DNA of 64,000 nucleotides from contig JAJDUF010000007.1 of the NCBI GenBank assembly GCA_022826725.1, positions 62,001 through 126,000 on the forward strand. The letters run 5' to 3'. A model generated the notes under the pieces. It was not told the DNA's origin and made no database searches. It worked only from the letters and a program-made list of their open reading frames with translations. Shown in pieces: positions 1-8,195 of the stretch. The stretch's first letter is position 1, and each line of letters starts with the position of its first letter. This DNA comes from Chloroflexota bacterium (GTDB lineage Bacteria > Chloroflexota > UBA11872 > UBA12225 > JAJDUF01). The translations under genes were made by a program, and so were the position numbers.

Positions 1-1332
1 CCGGGGAAGGCGTCCGCCGTAGAAGGCGACCATAGTGTGGCGGCCAAAGCGGCGACGAGTGGCGCTCGGCTGCAGGGAGCGCGGCGCATCCTGACGGAAG
101 TGTGCGGGGCCTATGGATGGGGGCTGACGCTGGACGAAACGAAGTGGTTGTTCGACTGGCACTTTGTGCGGGGGAACAACCTGATGTGTCCGCACGCGGT
201 CTACTACTCCATCCGGGACCGCCGGGCGTGGGAGAGCGAGCCGGACCTGGGCGTCCATAACGTCTGGTGGCCGCACTTCCACCATTTGGCCGACTATGGG
301 CGACGGTTGAGCTGGCTGCTCGCGGATGGGCAGCAGGTCTGCGACGTGGCGGTGCTGGGCGACGGCAATAACCTGCCCTGGCGGGCGGCGAAACAGCTCT
401 ACCGGAGCCAGATTGACTTTCTCTACGTGGATGATGCGGCGGTGGGTGCGGCGACCGTCGAGGACGGCCGTTTGGAGATCGGTACACAGCGGTACCGCGT
501 CGTGATCGTGGACGGTGATCCGGCACTGAGCGACGAGAGCCGCGCGAACCTGGATCGCTTTCAGGATAGCGGTGGGCAGGTGATCGTCTATCAGGATGGC
601 CAGTACCTGCCGGCCACGATGGACACGGTGATCGAGCGTGACCTGCGCGTGACGCCGCGGCACCCGGACCTGCGGTTTATTCACTACCGGAAAGACGGAT
701 TGGACTACTACCTGTTGGTCAATGAGGGCGAGGGGGAGATTGCCGGTGAGCTACAACTGGCGGTGTCGGGAGAGATTGCGGCTTGGGACCCGCTGACTGG
801 TGGGGAGCGGCCGGTAGAGGCCGCGGCTGCCGGCGACGGACTCCGCGTCGCGCTCGAACTGGAGCGGCGGGAGAGCCTGGTGCTCGCCGTGGATACGCGG
901 GCGCCGTTCGTGCCACCGCCGGTGCTGCCCCGGCTGACGGAGGAGCGGATTCCGCTGGACCTGCGGTGGGAGGTGCGCGATCTCGACGGGGCGGCGGTCG
1001 CGGTGGTGGCGCCGGGGGATTGGGCGCAGCAACCCGGCTTCGAATTATTCTCCGGGACGCTCCGGTATCTGACGGAGCTAACGCTGCCGGCGCCGGCTAG
1101 GGAGGTCTGGCTCGATTTGGGGCAGGTTGGCGATAGCGCCGCCGTCTTCCTCGACGGGCGGCAAGTCGGCGTGCGGATGTGGGCGCCCTACCGCGTGTGC
1201 TTGGGTAGCGATCTGGTGCCGGGGACGTACCGCTTGGAAGTGCGCGTCACCAACAGCATGGCGAACGAGTATGAGGGTAGCCAGCGGCCGTCGGGACTGC
1301 TGGGGCCGGTTGGACTGGTGGTGCGGGGATAG
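1..1332 (+). CDS. GH106-like glycoside hydrolase, C-terminal part
   Basis: The frame is open from base 1, so the gene begins upstream; the first in-window start-like codon (GTG at 37) is probably internal. The segment AARILTEVCGAYGW-like at the left, followed by DWHFVRGNNLMCPHA, resembles the catalytic barrel of alpha-L-rhamnosidase GH106-type proteins, where a Glu lies just before the conserved GYGW and a His follows the G-x-N motif. Residues from about 360 to the end form a galactose-binding-like beta-sandwich (LDLGQVGDSAAVFLDG, then VRVTNSMANEYEG). It would cleave terminal sugars from plant or algal polysaccharide or glycoside. The family name is inferred from recalled motif patterns; generic GH2-clan membership is safer. 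Confidence 0.65.
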   Translation, partial: PGKASAVEGDHSVAAKAATSGARLQGARRILTEVCGAYGWGLTLDETKWLFDWHFVRGNNLMCPHAVYYSIRDRRAWESEPDLGVHNVWWPHFHHLADYGRRLSWLLADGQQVCDVAVLGDGNNLPWRAAKQLYRSQIDFLYVDDAAVGAATVEDGRLEIGTQRYRVVIVDGDPALSDESRANLDRFQDSGGQVIVYQDGQYLPATMDTVIERDLRVTPRHPDLRFIHYRKDGLDYYLLVNEGEGEIAGELQLAVSGEIAAWDPLTGGERPVEAAAAGDGLRVALELERRESLVLAVDTRAPFVPPPVLPRLTEERIPLDLRWEVRDLDGAAVAVVAPGDWAQQPGFELFSGTLRYLTELTLPAPAREVWLDLGQVGDSAAVFLDGRQVGVRMWAPYRVCLGSDLVPGTYRLEVRVTNSMANEYEGSQRPSGLLGPVGLVVRG

Positions 1333-1342
1333 TATGCGGTGG

Positions 1343-1386
1343 GCCTCATCCCCCGGCCCCCTCTCCACCATGTGGAGAGGGGGAGT
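1343..1386. repeat. Family A hairpin repeat
   Basis: CCTCATCCCCCGGCC followed by a perfect 12-bp stem, CCCCCTCTCCAC / GTGGAGAGGGGG, with a 3-base loop. It lies just after a stop codon. There is no T-run, so it is not a standard Rho-independent terminator. Near-identical copies recur through the window. Confidence 0.85.
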
Positions 1387-1480
1387 GGGGGAGATAGGGC
1401 GCCACAAGGGACGCCCCTACAGAGGTGAGAGGCCGGGGAATGATGGAGCAAAGAGGGCTGGGACTTGGGGAGGGTGCAAC

Positions 1481-2620
1481 ATGGCCGAGCGGATATACAC
1501 GAGAGGGGAGCGGGGACGGCTGGAGCCGTTGGAGGAGGAGGCTTTTTCGACCGAGGATGAGTTGCAGGCGCTGATAGCCGAGCATCCTGAGCTGCTGGAC
1601 GGCGAACAGATCCGTCCGGGTGATCCGAGGCGCTGGATTCTGATCACGCGCGAACAGGGGATCGCGGATACGCCTGATGGAAGCGCGCGGTGGGCACTGG
1701 ACCATCTGATCGTTGACCAAGACGCGGTGCCCACGCTGGCTGAGGTGAAGCGCGGCTCGAATCGCGAACTCCGGCGCACCATCGTTGGGCAACTATTGGA
1801 ATATGCGGCGCACGCCGCGCAGACCTGGACTGCGGATGAGCTACGGCGGACGTTCGAGGAGTCGAATGACGATCCCGATGCGGTGTTGGCAGCACTGCTC
1901 CAGGTGGATGACGAACCGGATGCGGACGGTTTCTGGGAGAACGTGGCGACAAACCTCACTGCGCGTCGGCTGCGTCTGCTCTTCATCGCCGATGAAATAC
2001 CGGACCCGCTCGAACAGGTGGTGAAGTTCCTCAACGAGCAGATGCCGCGCATCGAGGTGCTGGCGGTGGAGATCAAGCAGTTCCGGGGCGAGTCGAGCCA
2101 GACACTGGTGCCGCGGGTCATCGGGAGGACTGCGGACCTTGCTCCACGCAGTACGGGCGGTCCGCGCCGGAAGCTCACGCGGGAGACATTCTTGGAGGAG
2201 CTACCCAGCGACAGAGCGAGGAAGGCTGCCGTTCGGCTCCTCAAAGTGGCTCAGGAGAACGGAGCCTTGCTAGCGTGGAGGTCAAATACCGTCAGCATCC
2301 GAGTGCGTGTACGTGCGGAGGTCTGGCCTCGTCCGATCACTGTCGCTTGGCTGTGTACGAGAGACACCATCAGTGGTGGTGGGCTAAACATTAGGGACTT
2401 TGCATTTGGGGCAATCAATTTTGGTGATGATCTACCCGAAGGATTACGCACCACGCTTGATCGTTGGGCGGACCAGTTTGCCGGGGACACCTTTGCTGAG
2501 GCCTCGGAGTCGGGAGAGGGAACAAAGGTCGGGATGGTCGGTTACGACGACGCGGCGCGGCATATTGATCTGTTGGCGGGCCGCCTCGCCAACGTGCTCT
2601 CGGAGTTGAAGGCGTTGTGA
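1481..2620 (+). CDS. PD-(D/E)XK nuclease-like protein
   Basis: A 379-residue protein of unknown role. The N-terminal 115 residues carry a restriction-nuclease-like arrangement: Glu34 in LIAEHPELL, Asp74 in ALDHLIVD, then Glu88-x-Lys90 in AEVKRG, followed by a helix with Gln104 and Tyr108. This matches the archaeal NucS/DUF91 and Holliday-junction-nuclease-type fold. The C-terminal part is unrecognised. ATG at 1481 is chosen because GGGGAGGG lies just upstream; the open frame extends to 1127 but runs through a repeat. Bases after about 2290 look less GC-rich than the first half. It stands alone between repeats, and a defence or repair role is inference. Confidence 0.6.
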   Translation: MAERIYTRGERGRLEPLEEEAFSTEDELQALIAEHPELLDGEQIRPGDPRRWILITREQGIADTPDGSARWALDHLIVDQDAVPTLAEVKRGSNRELRRTIVGQLLEYAAHAAQTWTADELRRTFEESNDDPDAVLAALLQVDDEPDADGFWENVATNLTARRLRLLFIADEIPDPLEQVVKFLNEQMPRIEVLAVEIKQFRGESSQTLVPRVIGRTADLAPRSTGGPRRKLTRETFLEELPSDRARKAAVRLLKVAQENGALLAWRSNTVSIRVRVRAEVWPRPITVAWLCTRDTISGGGLNIRDFAFGAINFGDDLPEGLRTTLDRWADQFAGDTFAEASESGEGTKVGMVGYDDAARHIDLLAGRLANVLSELKAL

Positions 2621-2631
2621 AGGGGGCTTTC

Positions 2632-2695
2632 CTCACCCCAGCCCTCTCCCAGGGGGAGAGGGGGTTGGATTCCCGCTTTCGCGGGAATGACCAGT
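2632..2695. repeat. Family C hairpin plus CCCGC/GCGGG hairpin
   Basis: CCTCACCCCAGCCCTCTCCC / GGGGGAGAGGGGG stem, followed by a second small hairpin ATTCCCGC-TTTC-GCGGGAAT. The same two-part arrangement recurs near 29.4 and 45.0 kb. A solo segment resembling the right half of the 31.8/35.4-kb composite element follows at about 2725-2765. Confidence 0.8.
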
Positions 2696-2779
2696 CGTGC
2701 AAAGGTCTCCTTGCGCGGGAATGAGGGGCGCACCATGATGCGCCCCTACGGCTTAACCCGTACCTCCCTCATCGCGCTC

Positions 2780-4366
2780 TCAATCGGTGAAGCGGAAGCC
2801 GTAGAGGGCGGCGGCGCGGAGGTGGAACCGTAGACGCACGGGCCGCTCGCGCCAGTGGTCGTCGCCGCGGCGGTTGCCCCATTGGACGCGGTGGCGCAGG
2901 GAATCGCCGGTCAGCGGGGTGCAGTCGGTGGTGCCAAAGCCGGGGAGCGGTTGCCCGTGCTCGTCCTGCACGGCGACCGTGATGGCGCCGCCGGCGGCTA
3001 CGGTCGCGTTCACTTCGAGGCCGGCGCCGCCGGGCCGGAGCGGCCGGGTGGTGAGGGTGCCGCCGTCCGGGCCGGCATCGCGGGAGATGAAGCCGTCGCG
3101 GCGCACCTTGGCCAGGCCCATTGCCGGGAAGTGGCGGCGCCCGGCCTGCACATCCTCGCGGTACTGGCGGCGCATGGTGCCGTCGTAGCAGCCCTTGGCG
3201 GCGTGGCCCTCGTTGAACCCCATGTAGTAGACCCACCACTCGTCGCCGACGGTCAGGGGCAGGGAGTGGTAGAAGATCATGTGGCTATCGAAGCTGTCGG
3301 GGTCGCCCCGGCCGATGACCGGCTGGCGCTGGCCGATCCGTTGCCAATGGACCAGATCGCGGCTGGCGAGGAGCTGCACGTCCACGATGGCGTATTCGTT
3401 GCCGCGCCCCAGGCGGGTGAGGTTGAAGGCCACGTCGTAGGTCCAGGCGAACCCCAGGTAGAGATCGCTCGTGGGATAGAGGAGCATGCCGTAGAACTCG
3501 CAATGATGGTCGTCGGGGTGATCGTGGAGGAGGAGCGGCTTGACCGCGGCTAGGCGTTCCTCGGACATGTCGTCATCGAGCTGGTCGGGGGCCAAGGCGA
3601 GCAGCGGATCGCTCCAATGGGTGAAGGGATCGCCGCCGTCGTCGTGCTCGGAGGTGGTGATGCCGACGCAACGGCGGCGCCAACCGCCCAACTCGACCAT
3701 GATGCGGGTGACGAGCGCGTACTTGGCCGCCGGGGACCCTGGTGGACCCTCGTGAGTGGGTGATTGGCGGAGCTTGGCGGCGCTGTTGGTGTCGTCGAGC
3801 AGACGGCCGCGGAGGACGGGGTTGCCGGCAAACGGCTGCCAGCGCAGGCCGTCGGGCGAGAACCAGACGTTCAGTTGGGCGATGCGGTTGGCATCGAAGC
3901 CGCCCCAGCCGGCGGCTTTGTAACGCCGCTCGGGTGGCTCGGTGGCGGCCATTTCGGGGCAGTCCAGCATTCCGTGTCCGATGTCGGGGTGGTCGGTGAA
4001 GATGTTGTTGCGGGTGGAGCCGGCGTACTCGAACAGGCCCAAATCGGGGCGCTCCCAGTTGAGGCCGTCGGGCGAGGTGGCGAGGCAGCGGTAGGTCGGG
4101 TCCTTACGGGGCGGGTCGGCCGGATAGGCACCCATGCTGCTGTACCAGAGCTTGTAGACCTGCTCGAGGGGATCGAAATGGGCATGCACTGGTCCCCATA
4201 GGCCGCCGACCTCCGGTCGCTCCCAGGGCGCCGAGGCTCGTAAGACAGGCTGCGGGTGCTTGGTCATGGGGTGGAGGCGCGTCCGTAGGCCGTGGGTGTT
4301 GACGATGAGGTAGTCGTCCACAAAGAGCTGGGAGCGCGTGCCGACGGATAGATGGCGCTGGTTCAC
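2780..4366 (-). CDS. Beta-propeller glycosidase-like protein
   Basis: A 528-residue soluble protein with the sequence style of GH32/GH43/GH130-type five-bladed propellers: repeated blades such as YKLWYSSM, SPDGLNWERPDLGLFEY, WFSPDGLRWQPF and SRDLVHWQRIGQRQPVI, and a DEWWVYYMGFNEG segment. The N-terminus (LFVDDYLI) resembles a group of uncharacterised proteins often found near sugar-catabolism genes. I cannot identify catalytic acids with confidence, so substrate is unknown. The start ATG at 4366 is preceded by AGGAGG on the minus strand. No signal peptide is seen, so it is probably cytoplasmic. Confidence 0.6.
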   Translation of the reverse strand: MNQRHLSVGTRSQLFVDDYLIVNTHGLRTRLHPMTKHPQPVLRASAPWERPEVGGLWGPVHAHFDPLEQVYKLWYSSMGAYPADPPRKDPTYRCLATSPDGLNWERPDLGLFEYAGSTRNNIFTDHPDIGHGMLDCPEMAATEPPERRYKAAGWGGFDANRIAQLNVWFSPDGLRWQPFAGNPVLRGRLLDDTNSAAKLRQSPTHEGPPGSPAAKYALVTRIMVELGGWRRRCVGITTSEHDDGGDPFTHWSDPLLALAPDQLDDDMSEERLAAVKPLLLHDHPDDHHCEFYGMLLYPTSDLYLGFAWTYDVAFNLTRLGRGNEYAIVDVQLLASRDLVHWQRIGQRQPVIGRGDPDSFDSHMIFYHSLPLTVGDEWWVYYMGFNEGHAAKGCYDGTMRRQYREDVQAGRRHFPAMGLAKVRRDGFISRDAGPDGGTLTTRPLRPGGAGLEVNATVAAGGAITVAVQDEHGQPLPGFGTTDCTPLTGDSLRHRVQWGNRRGDDHWRERPVRLRFHLRAAALYGFRFTD

Positions 4367-4499
4367 GGTCCGCCTCCTAACTGTGGGCGTGGTTGCCGGG
4401 TGCTTGGCGGGAAGTATGCCATCGTCTGCGGGTGACGCTGACCAGCAGAGACGGGTGTTTGCGTGGGTGGCGGGGGGCAGCGTAGCATGAGCGGGTGGA

Positions 4500-4622
4500 C
4501 ATACCCCCGGGCCCTTCTCTCATGAAAGTTGACGACTTAATCGGGTAGTGGGATGTAGCCCCCCTGTGGTCCCCCCGTTGCGACGGGGGGACGTGGATTC
4601 CCGCGCAAGCGGGAATGACGGT
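4500..4622. repeat. Composite of hairpin repeats upstream of PhyH gene
   Basis: Part of a longer gene-free stretch (4367-4659). At 4521-4551 there is a solo copy of the end sequence AGTTGACGACTTAATCGGGT, seen as inverted ends at 22.4-22.5 kb. It is followed by a family B hairpin (GGTCCCCCCGTTGCGACGGGG, 4567-4587) and a CCCGCGCAAGCGGG hairpin. 4367-4499 holds nothing recognisable. Confidence 0.7.
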
Positions 4623-4659
4623 CCGGGGAGAGTTGGGAGTATGGTGAGGAGAAGGCAGG

Positions 4660-5577
4660 ATGAGGCTTACGGAGGCACAGATCGCGGACTTTCACGACAA
4701 CGGGTATCTGCACTTTGCGGAGGGTGTCCTCGGCGACGATGATCTCGGGCCGGTGATCGCGGAGTATGAGGCGCTCGTTGATCGGCGGGCGCGGCGGCTG
4801 GTTGCCGAGGGCAAGCTGACCAAGCTGCACGAGGGCGAGCCGTTTCAGCGGCGGATGACCTTGATTGCGGCGGAGGCGCCGGAGATCGGGGATAAGCTGG
4901 ATATTCGGTTCGTGCGGGGCCGGGCGATGTTCGACTTCCTGCATTGCCCGCGCCTGCTCGATCTGGCCGAGTCGCTGATTGGTCCGGAGCTTCAGTGTAG
5001 CCCTATTCAGCACATTCGCTCGGTGCCGCCGGAAGCGTCGGCGATGCATAACTCCCGTGCACATGACTGGCACCAGGATGCCGGGACGGTCTTGCCGGAG
5101 GCGGATAACCAGATCATCGCGACGATGTGGATTCCGCTGTTCGACGTGCCGGAGGACGGCGGCTGCTTGGAGCTGCTGCCGGGCAGTCATAAGCACGGGC
5201 TACGCCGCCATCTCGTCAACGGCGAGATTCGGGTGGACCCGCAGGAAGTGCCGGCGCTGACGCCGAAGCTGTTGCCCACGCGGGCTGGTGGTCTCATCCT
5301 GTTCCACCCGCTGATGATGCACCGCAGTCAGCCGAACTTATCGGACCGGGTGCGCTGGAGCATGGACTTGCGTTACCAGGACTCTGCCAAGCCGACGGGC
5401 CGGCCGTTCTTGCCGGGCTTTGTGGTGCGGAGCGCGGCGCAGCCGGAGACGGTGCTGACCGACTACGAGCGCTGGGACGTGCTGTGGGACGAGGCCATGG
5501 CTCCCCTGGCGGACATCCCCTACGACGAGTATCTGCAGATGGTGTATCGCTGGCCGGCGGGCGAGCACGTTGGGTAG
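4660..5577 (+). CDS. Phytanoyl-CoA dioxygenase family protein
   Basis: A 305-residue Fe(II)/2-oxoglutarate-dependent oxygenase of the PhyH type. The metal triad can be placed as His138-x-Asp140 (HDWHQDAG) and His221 (LMMHRSQPN), with an Arg about ten residues later to hold 2-oxoglutarate. The PGSHKHGL turn at about 174-181 is also typical. Enzymes of this family hydroxylate very diverse substrates, so the substrate is unknown. The start ATG follows GAAGGCAGG. It is flanked by repeats on both sides and is probably monocistronic. Confidence 0.85.
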   Translation: MRLTEAQIADFHDNGYLHFAEGVLGDDDLGPVIAEYEALVDRRARRLVAEGKLTKLHEGEPFQRRMTLIAAEAPEIGDKLDIRFVRGRAMFDFLHCPRLLDLAESLIGPELQCSPIQHIRSVPPEASAMHNSRAHDWHQDAGTVLPEADNQIIATMWIPLFDVPEDGGCLELLPGSHKHGLRRHLVNGEIRVDPQEVPALTPKLLPTRAGGLILFHPLMMHRSQPNLSDRVRWSMDLRYQDSAKPTGRPFLPGFVVRSAAQPETVLTDYERWDVLWDEAMAPLADIPYDEYLQMVYRWPAGEHVG

Positions 5578-5591
5578 CTGTTCATCACCCC

Positions 5592-5686
5592 CAGCCCCCT
5601 GACGGTCCAAAGCCACACGGATAGTGCCAGGTGTGGTGTGGCTTTGGACCGTCACCTCTCCACCATGGGGAGAGGGGGAGTCTGCC
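5592..5686. repeat. Family A hairpin with a nested palindromic element
   Basis: The family A repeat is interrupted between GGCCCC and TCTCCACC by a 55-bp element at 5600-5654 with perfect 19-bp terminal inverted repeats (TGACGGTCCAAAGCCACAC and its complement). CC occurs on both sides, compatible with a 2-bp target duplication. A second such arrangement lies at 10412-10468. Confidence 0.85.
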
Positions 5687-5689
5687 GCT

Positions 5690-6586
5690 CTAGTCTTCCG
5701 GCTTGATCTGTACGCCGGAGAGCCGCTGGAGGGGGACGGCAACCACGGCGAAGTCCTGTTCGCCTAGCCCGTGGTTGCGGACTTCCTCGTAGGCTTGGAG
5801 CGCTAGGTTGCCGAGGTTGAGCCGGACGTTCAACTCACGACCGATACCGAGGGCGAGCATGATGTCTTTGTAGAGCAGGTTGGCCGAGAAGGCCGGCTCG
5901 TAGGAGTTCTTGAAGACGAAATCGGGGAAGCAGCGCCGGAGCTGCAAGCTGTCACCGGAGGCACTACTCACGACGTCGAGCAGTAGCTCCGGGTCAATCC
6001 CCGCCTTGGCACCGAGGACAAAGCCCTCGACGGCGCCCGACAGATTGACGCCGACGAGCATCTGGTTGATGAGCTTGACGGTTGAGCCGGCGCCGATTGG
6101 GCCGGCGTGGACGATCTTCTCGCCTACGGCTTCCATGACCGGCAAGGCACGCGCGTAGTCCGCCTCGCTGCCGCCGCACATGACCGTCAGATTGCCGGCC
6201 TCGGCGCCCGGTGGTCCACCACTGACCGGCGCGTCAAGGTAGCCAACCCCTTGCTCGGCCAGCGCCGCGGCCACCTTGCGGTTGGTGGCGGGGTCAATGG
6301 TGCTGAAGTCCACGACCAGGCTGCCGCTGCGGGCGCCGGCCAGCACGCCGTCGGGGCCGAGGATGACGGTCTCCACGTCGGCCGGAACGGGTACGCAGAG
6401 GCAGATGATGTCGGTGGTGGCGGCGGCCTCGGCCGACGAGGCGGCGGCGGTCGCACCCTCCGCAGCGAGGGCTTCGACTTTGCCGCGGCTGCGGTTGTGG
6501 ACGGTCAGTGGGAAGCCGGCCCGCATGATGTTGCGCGACATGGGCAGGCCCATCTTCCCCAATCCGATGAATGAAACGTTTGGCAT
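5690..6586 (-). CDS. NAD(P)-dependent beta-hydroxyacid dehydrogenase
   Basis: A 298-residue member of the 3-hydroxyisobutyrate / tartronate-semialdehyde reductase family. It has the Rossmann GLGKMG at 8-13, the substrate loop DAPVSGG at 118-124 with GNLTVMCGG after it, and the catalytic Lys171 in GSTVKLINQ. It would oxidise or reduce a small beta-hydroxy acid with NAD(P). ATG at 6586 is preferred because AAGGAG sits upstream and the family starts immediately before the nucleotide-binding strand; the frame stays open to 6790. The nearby aldolases suggest sugar-acid catabolism, which is inference. Confidence 0.9.
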   Translation of the reverse strand: MPNVSFIGLGKMGLPMSRNIMRAGFPLTVHNRSRGKVEALAAEGATAAASSAEAAATTDIICLCVPVPADVETVILGPDGVLAGARSGSLVVDFSTIDPATNRKVAAALAEQGVGYLDAPVSGGPPGAEAGNLTVMCGGSEADYARALPVMEAVGEKIVHAGPIGAGSTVKLINQMLVGVNLSGAVEGFVLGAKAGIDPELLLDVVSSASGDSLQLRRCFPDFVFKNSYEPAFSANLLYKDIMLALGIGRELNVRLNLGNLALQAYEEVRNHGLGEQDFAVVAVPLQRLSGVQIKPED

Positions 6587-6730
6587 TGGCGTGTGCTCCT
6601 TCCCTGGGGCCGAGCATCCGCCGCCCCTAGGCAATCCGGTACTGGCGGGATGGTAGCACCCGTACCCGGCGTAGTCCAGCGACGCGCTGGATTGTGTAGA
6701 CCGAGCGGCTCGGAGGTAGAATGCTCTGCA

Positions 6731-7438
6731 ATGCAATCGGCAGGCGGCAGTCAATCCACGGACCGGCCGCCGGGTCTTGGCCCGGCGCAATCGGGAACGA
6801 TGCGGCTCTACCCGGCCGGCGACCCGGTGGGTTTGCGCGAGGCGGCCGAGATCGTGCGTTGGGGTGGACTGGTGGTCTATCCCACCGACACGCTGTACGG
6901 CTTGGGCACGAACGCGCTCGACCCCCCGGCCGTGGACCGGCTGTTGGGGGTGAAGGGGCGCTCGGCCGCGCGCGGCTTGCCGGTGCTACTCGCCGATCCA
7001 GAGGAGGCTACTGCGCTGGTTGCGGAATGGCCGCCGGTCGCGGCCGACCTCGTCGCACGCTTTTGGCCGGGCGCGTTGACGCTCGTGCTGCCACGCGCGG
7101 CGCAGGTGCCGGACCTGGTCGCGGCCGGCGCGACGGTCGCCTTGCGGATACCGGATCATCCGGTTACGCGGGCGCTCATCCGCGAGGCCGGCTGTCCGCT
7201 GATCGGCACGAGCGCAAACCGGACCAGCGAGGCCCCGGCCACGACGGCGCAAGCGGCGGTCGCCGCGCTGGGATCGGAGGTGGACGTGGTGCTCGACGCC
7301 GGGCCGTCGCCGGTGGGGCAACCATCGTCGGTGCTCGACCTCTCGTCGCCGCCAACCGCGCGGATGCTCCGGGCCGGGGCGGTAGCGGCAGCTACGCTGG
7401 GGCCGGTACTGGCAGCGGCCGGCTGGACGCTCGCCTAA
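6731..7438 (+). CDS. tsaC: L-threonylcarbamoyladenylate synthase (TsaC/Sua5/YrdC)
   Basis: A 235-residue YrdC-fold enzyme that makes threonylcarbamoyl-AMP from Thr, bicarbonate and ATP, the first step of t6A formation at position 37 of ANN-decoding tRNAs. Seen: VVYPTDTLYGLGTNA, the ligand-binding GVKGRSAARGLPVL, GTSANRTSEAPATT and the final SSVLDL. It lacks the extra Sua5 domain, so it is the short TsaC type. ATG 6731 has GGAGG 14 bases upstream; the core begins at the later ATG 6800, which could be the true start. Confidence 0.9.
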   Translation: MQSAGGSQSTDRPPGLGPAQSGTMRLYPAGDPVGLREAAEIVRWGGLVVYPTDTLYGLGTNALDPPAVDRLLGVKGRSAARGLPVLLADPEEATALVAEWPPVAADLVARFWPGALTLVLPRAAQVPDLVAAGATVALRIPDHPVTRALIREAGCPLIGTSANRTSEAPATTAQAAVAALGSEVDVVLDAGPSPVGQPSSVLDLSSPPTARMLRAGAVAAATLGPVLAAAGWTLA

Positions 7439-7472
7439 CGCTCGTCGGTGCGGCTGTGGACAGGAACTGCCC

Positions 7473-8048
7473 CTAAGGGATAATCAGCCGCTGACCGATT
7501 TGGAGGGTCACGTTGCTGTCGCGCAGGTTGTTCGCCGCGACGATGGCTTGCACACTGCTCTCGTAGTGCCGGGCGAGGGCAAAAAGCGTGTCGCCCGCGA
7601 CGACGGTGTGCTCGCGCACACTGCCAGGGGCGATTGTCGCCGTGGGCTGCGGCGCCGGCGTTGGCGCGATAGTGTTGCTGGCAACCGGCGTATTGGCGGC
7701 GGCCGCCGTTGAGGCGGGTGCTTGCGTCGGCTGGGCCGTGGAGCCGTCGGCGGGAGTGGGCGCCGGGCTTGCGCCGGTCGGGGCCGGACTAACTTCCAGC
7801 GTGGTCAGGAACTCCGGCAGCGGCAGGCCTAAGCTGGTGCCGAGGCCCACAACCGTGTTCAGGGTGTTCTGGGAAACCGTCAGCATGGTCTGCACCCCCA
7901 CGCCGGTGATCCGATACATCACCACCAAGGAAAACACCGTAATAATCACCGCGGCGCCGAGGCCGAGGCGGGACTTCCATAGCTCGGCTGCCCGGCGTTG
8001 CGCTGCCGGACTGGGGTGCCGCCTAGAGAGAACTGGCCGCCGTTTCAT
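7473..8048 (-). CDS. Membrane-anchored LysM domain protein
   Basis: A 191-residue protein with an Arg-rich N-terminus, one hydrophobic segment at about 29-46 (membrane anchor), a Ser/Thr/Ala/Pro-rich linker (about 88-145), and a single LysM domain covering the last 46 residues (EHTVVAGDTLFALARHYESS...). LysM binds peptidoglycan or related glycans, so the protein probably sits outside the membrane with the wall-binding end outward. It lies divergent from murD, a peptidoglycan gene. A good sigma-70-type promoter lies upstream. Confidence 0.85.
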   Translation of the reverse strand: MKRRPVLSRRHPSPAAQRRAAELWKSRLGLGAAVIITVFSLVVMYRITGVGVQTMLTVSQNTLNTVVGLGTSLGLPLPEFLTTLEVSPAPTGASPAPTPADGSTAQPTQAPASTAAAANTPVASNTIAPTPAPQPTATIAPGSVREHTVVAGDTLFALARHYESSVQAIVAANNLRDSNVTLQIGQRLIIP

Positions 8049-8075
8049 CGGTCTCTATGGGTGCGCGGGACGGGC

Positions 8076-8104
8076 AGTATACTGCGCTAACGTTATCGTA
8101 CCAA
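8076..8104 (-). promoter_or_regulatory. Sigma-70-like promoter for the LysM gene
   Basis: On the minus strand, TTGGTA (8099-8104) and TATACT (8076-8081) are separated by exactly 17 bases, about 30 bases before the LysM start. The sequence TTATCGTACC (8093-8102) recurs as TTATCGTAACC (8110-8120), a possible direct-repeat operator between the two divergent genes. Confidence 0.55.
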
Positions 8105-8195
8105 GAACTTTATCGTAACCAGGATTAGGGAACGCTGTCGCGGGTGGCGGCGGCCGGCCGTGGAGATCAAATGGTCGGCGCAGGGGGGTAGAACG

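Noticed and set aside
1357..1383. Family A hairpins as Rho-independent terminators
   Set aside because: Stems are strong but none is followed by a T-run, and several copies lie between divergent genes or inside operons.
1127..1480. Longer N-terminus for the PD-(D/E)XK protein
   Set aside because: The extension overlaps the glycosidase gene and reads through a family A repeat; ATG 1481 has its own ribosome site.
2855..3553. Long plus-strand open frame opposite the propeller protein
   Set aside because: It is the antisense shadow of a high-GC gene whose minus-strand product has clear family-like blades.
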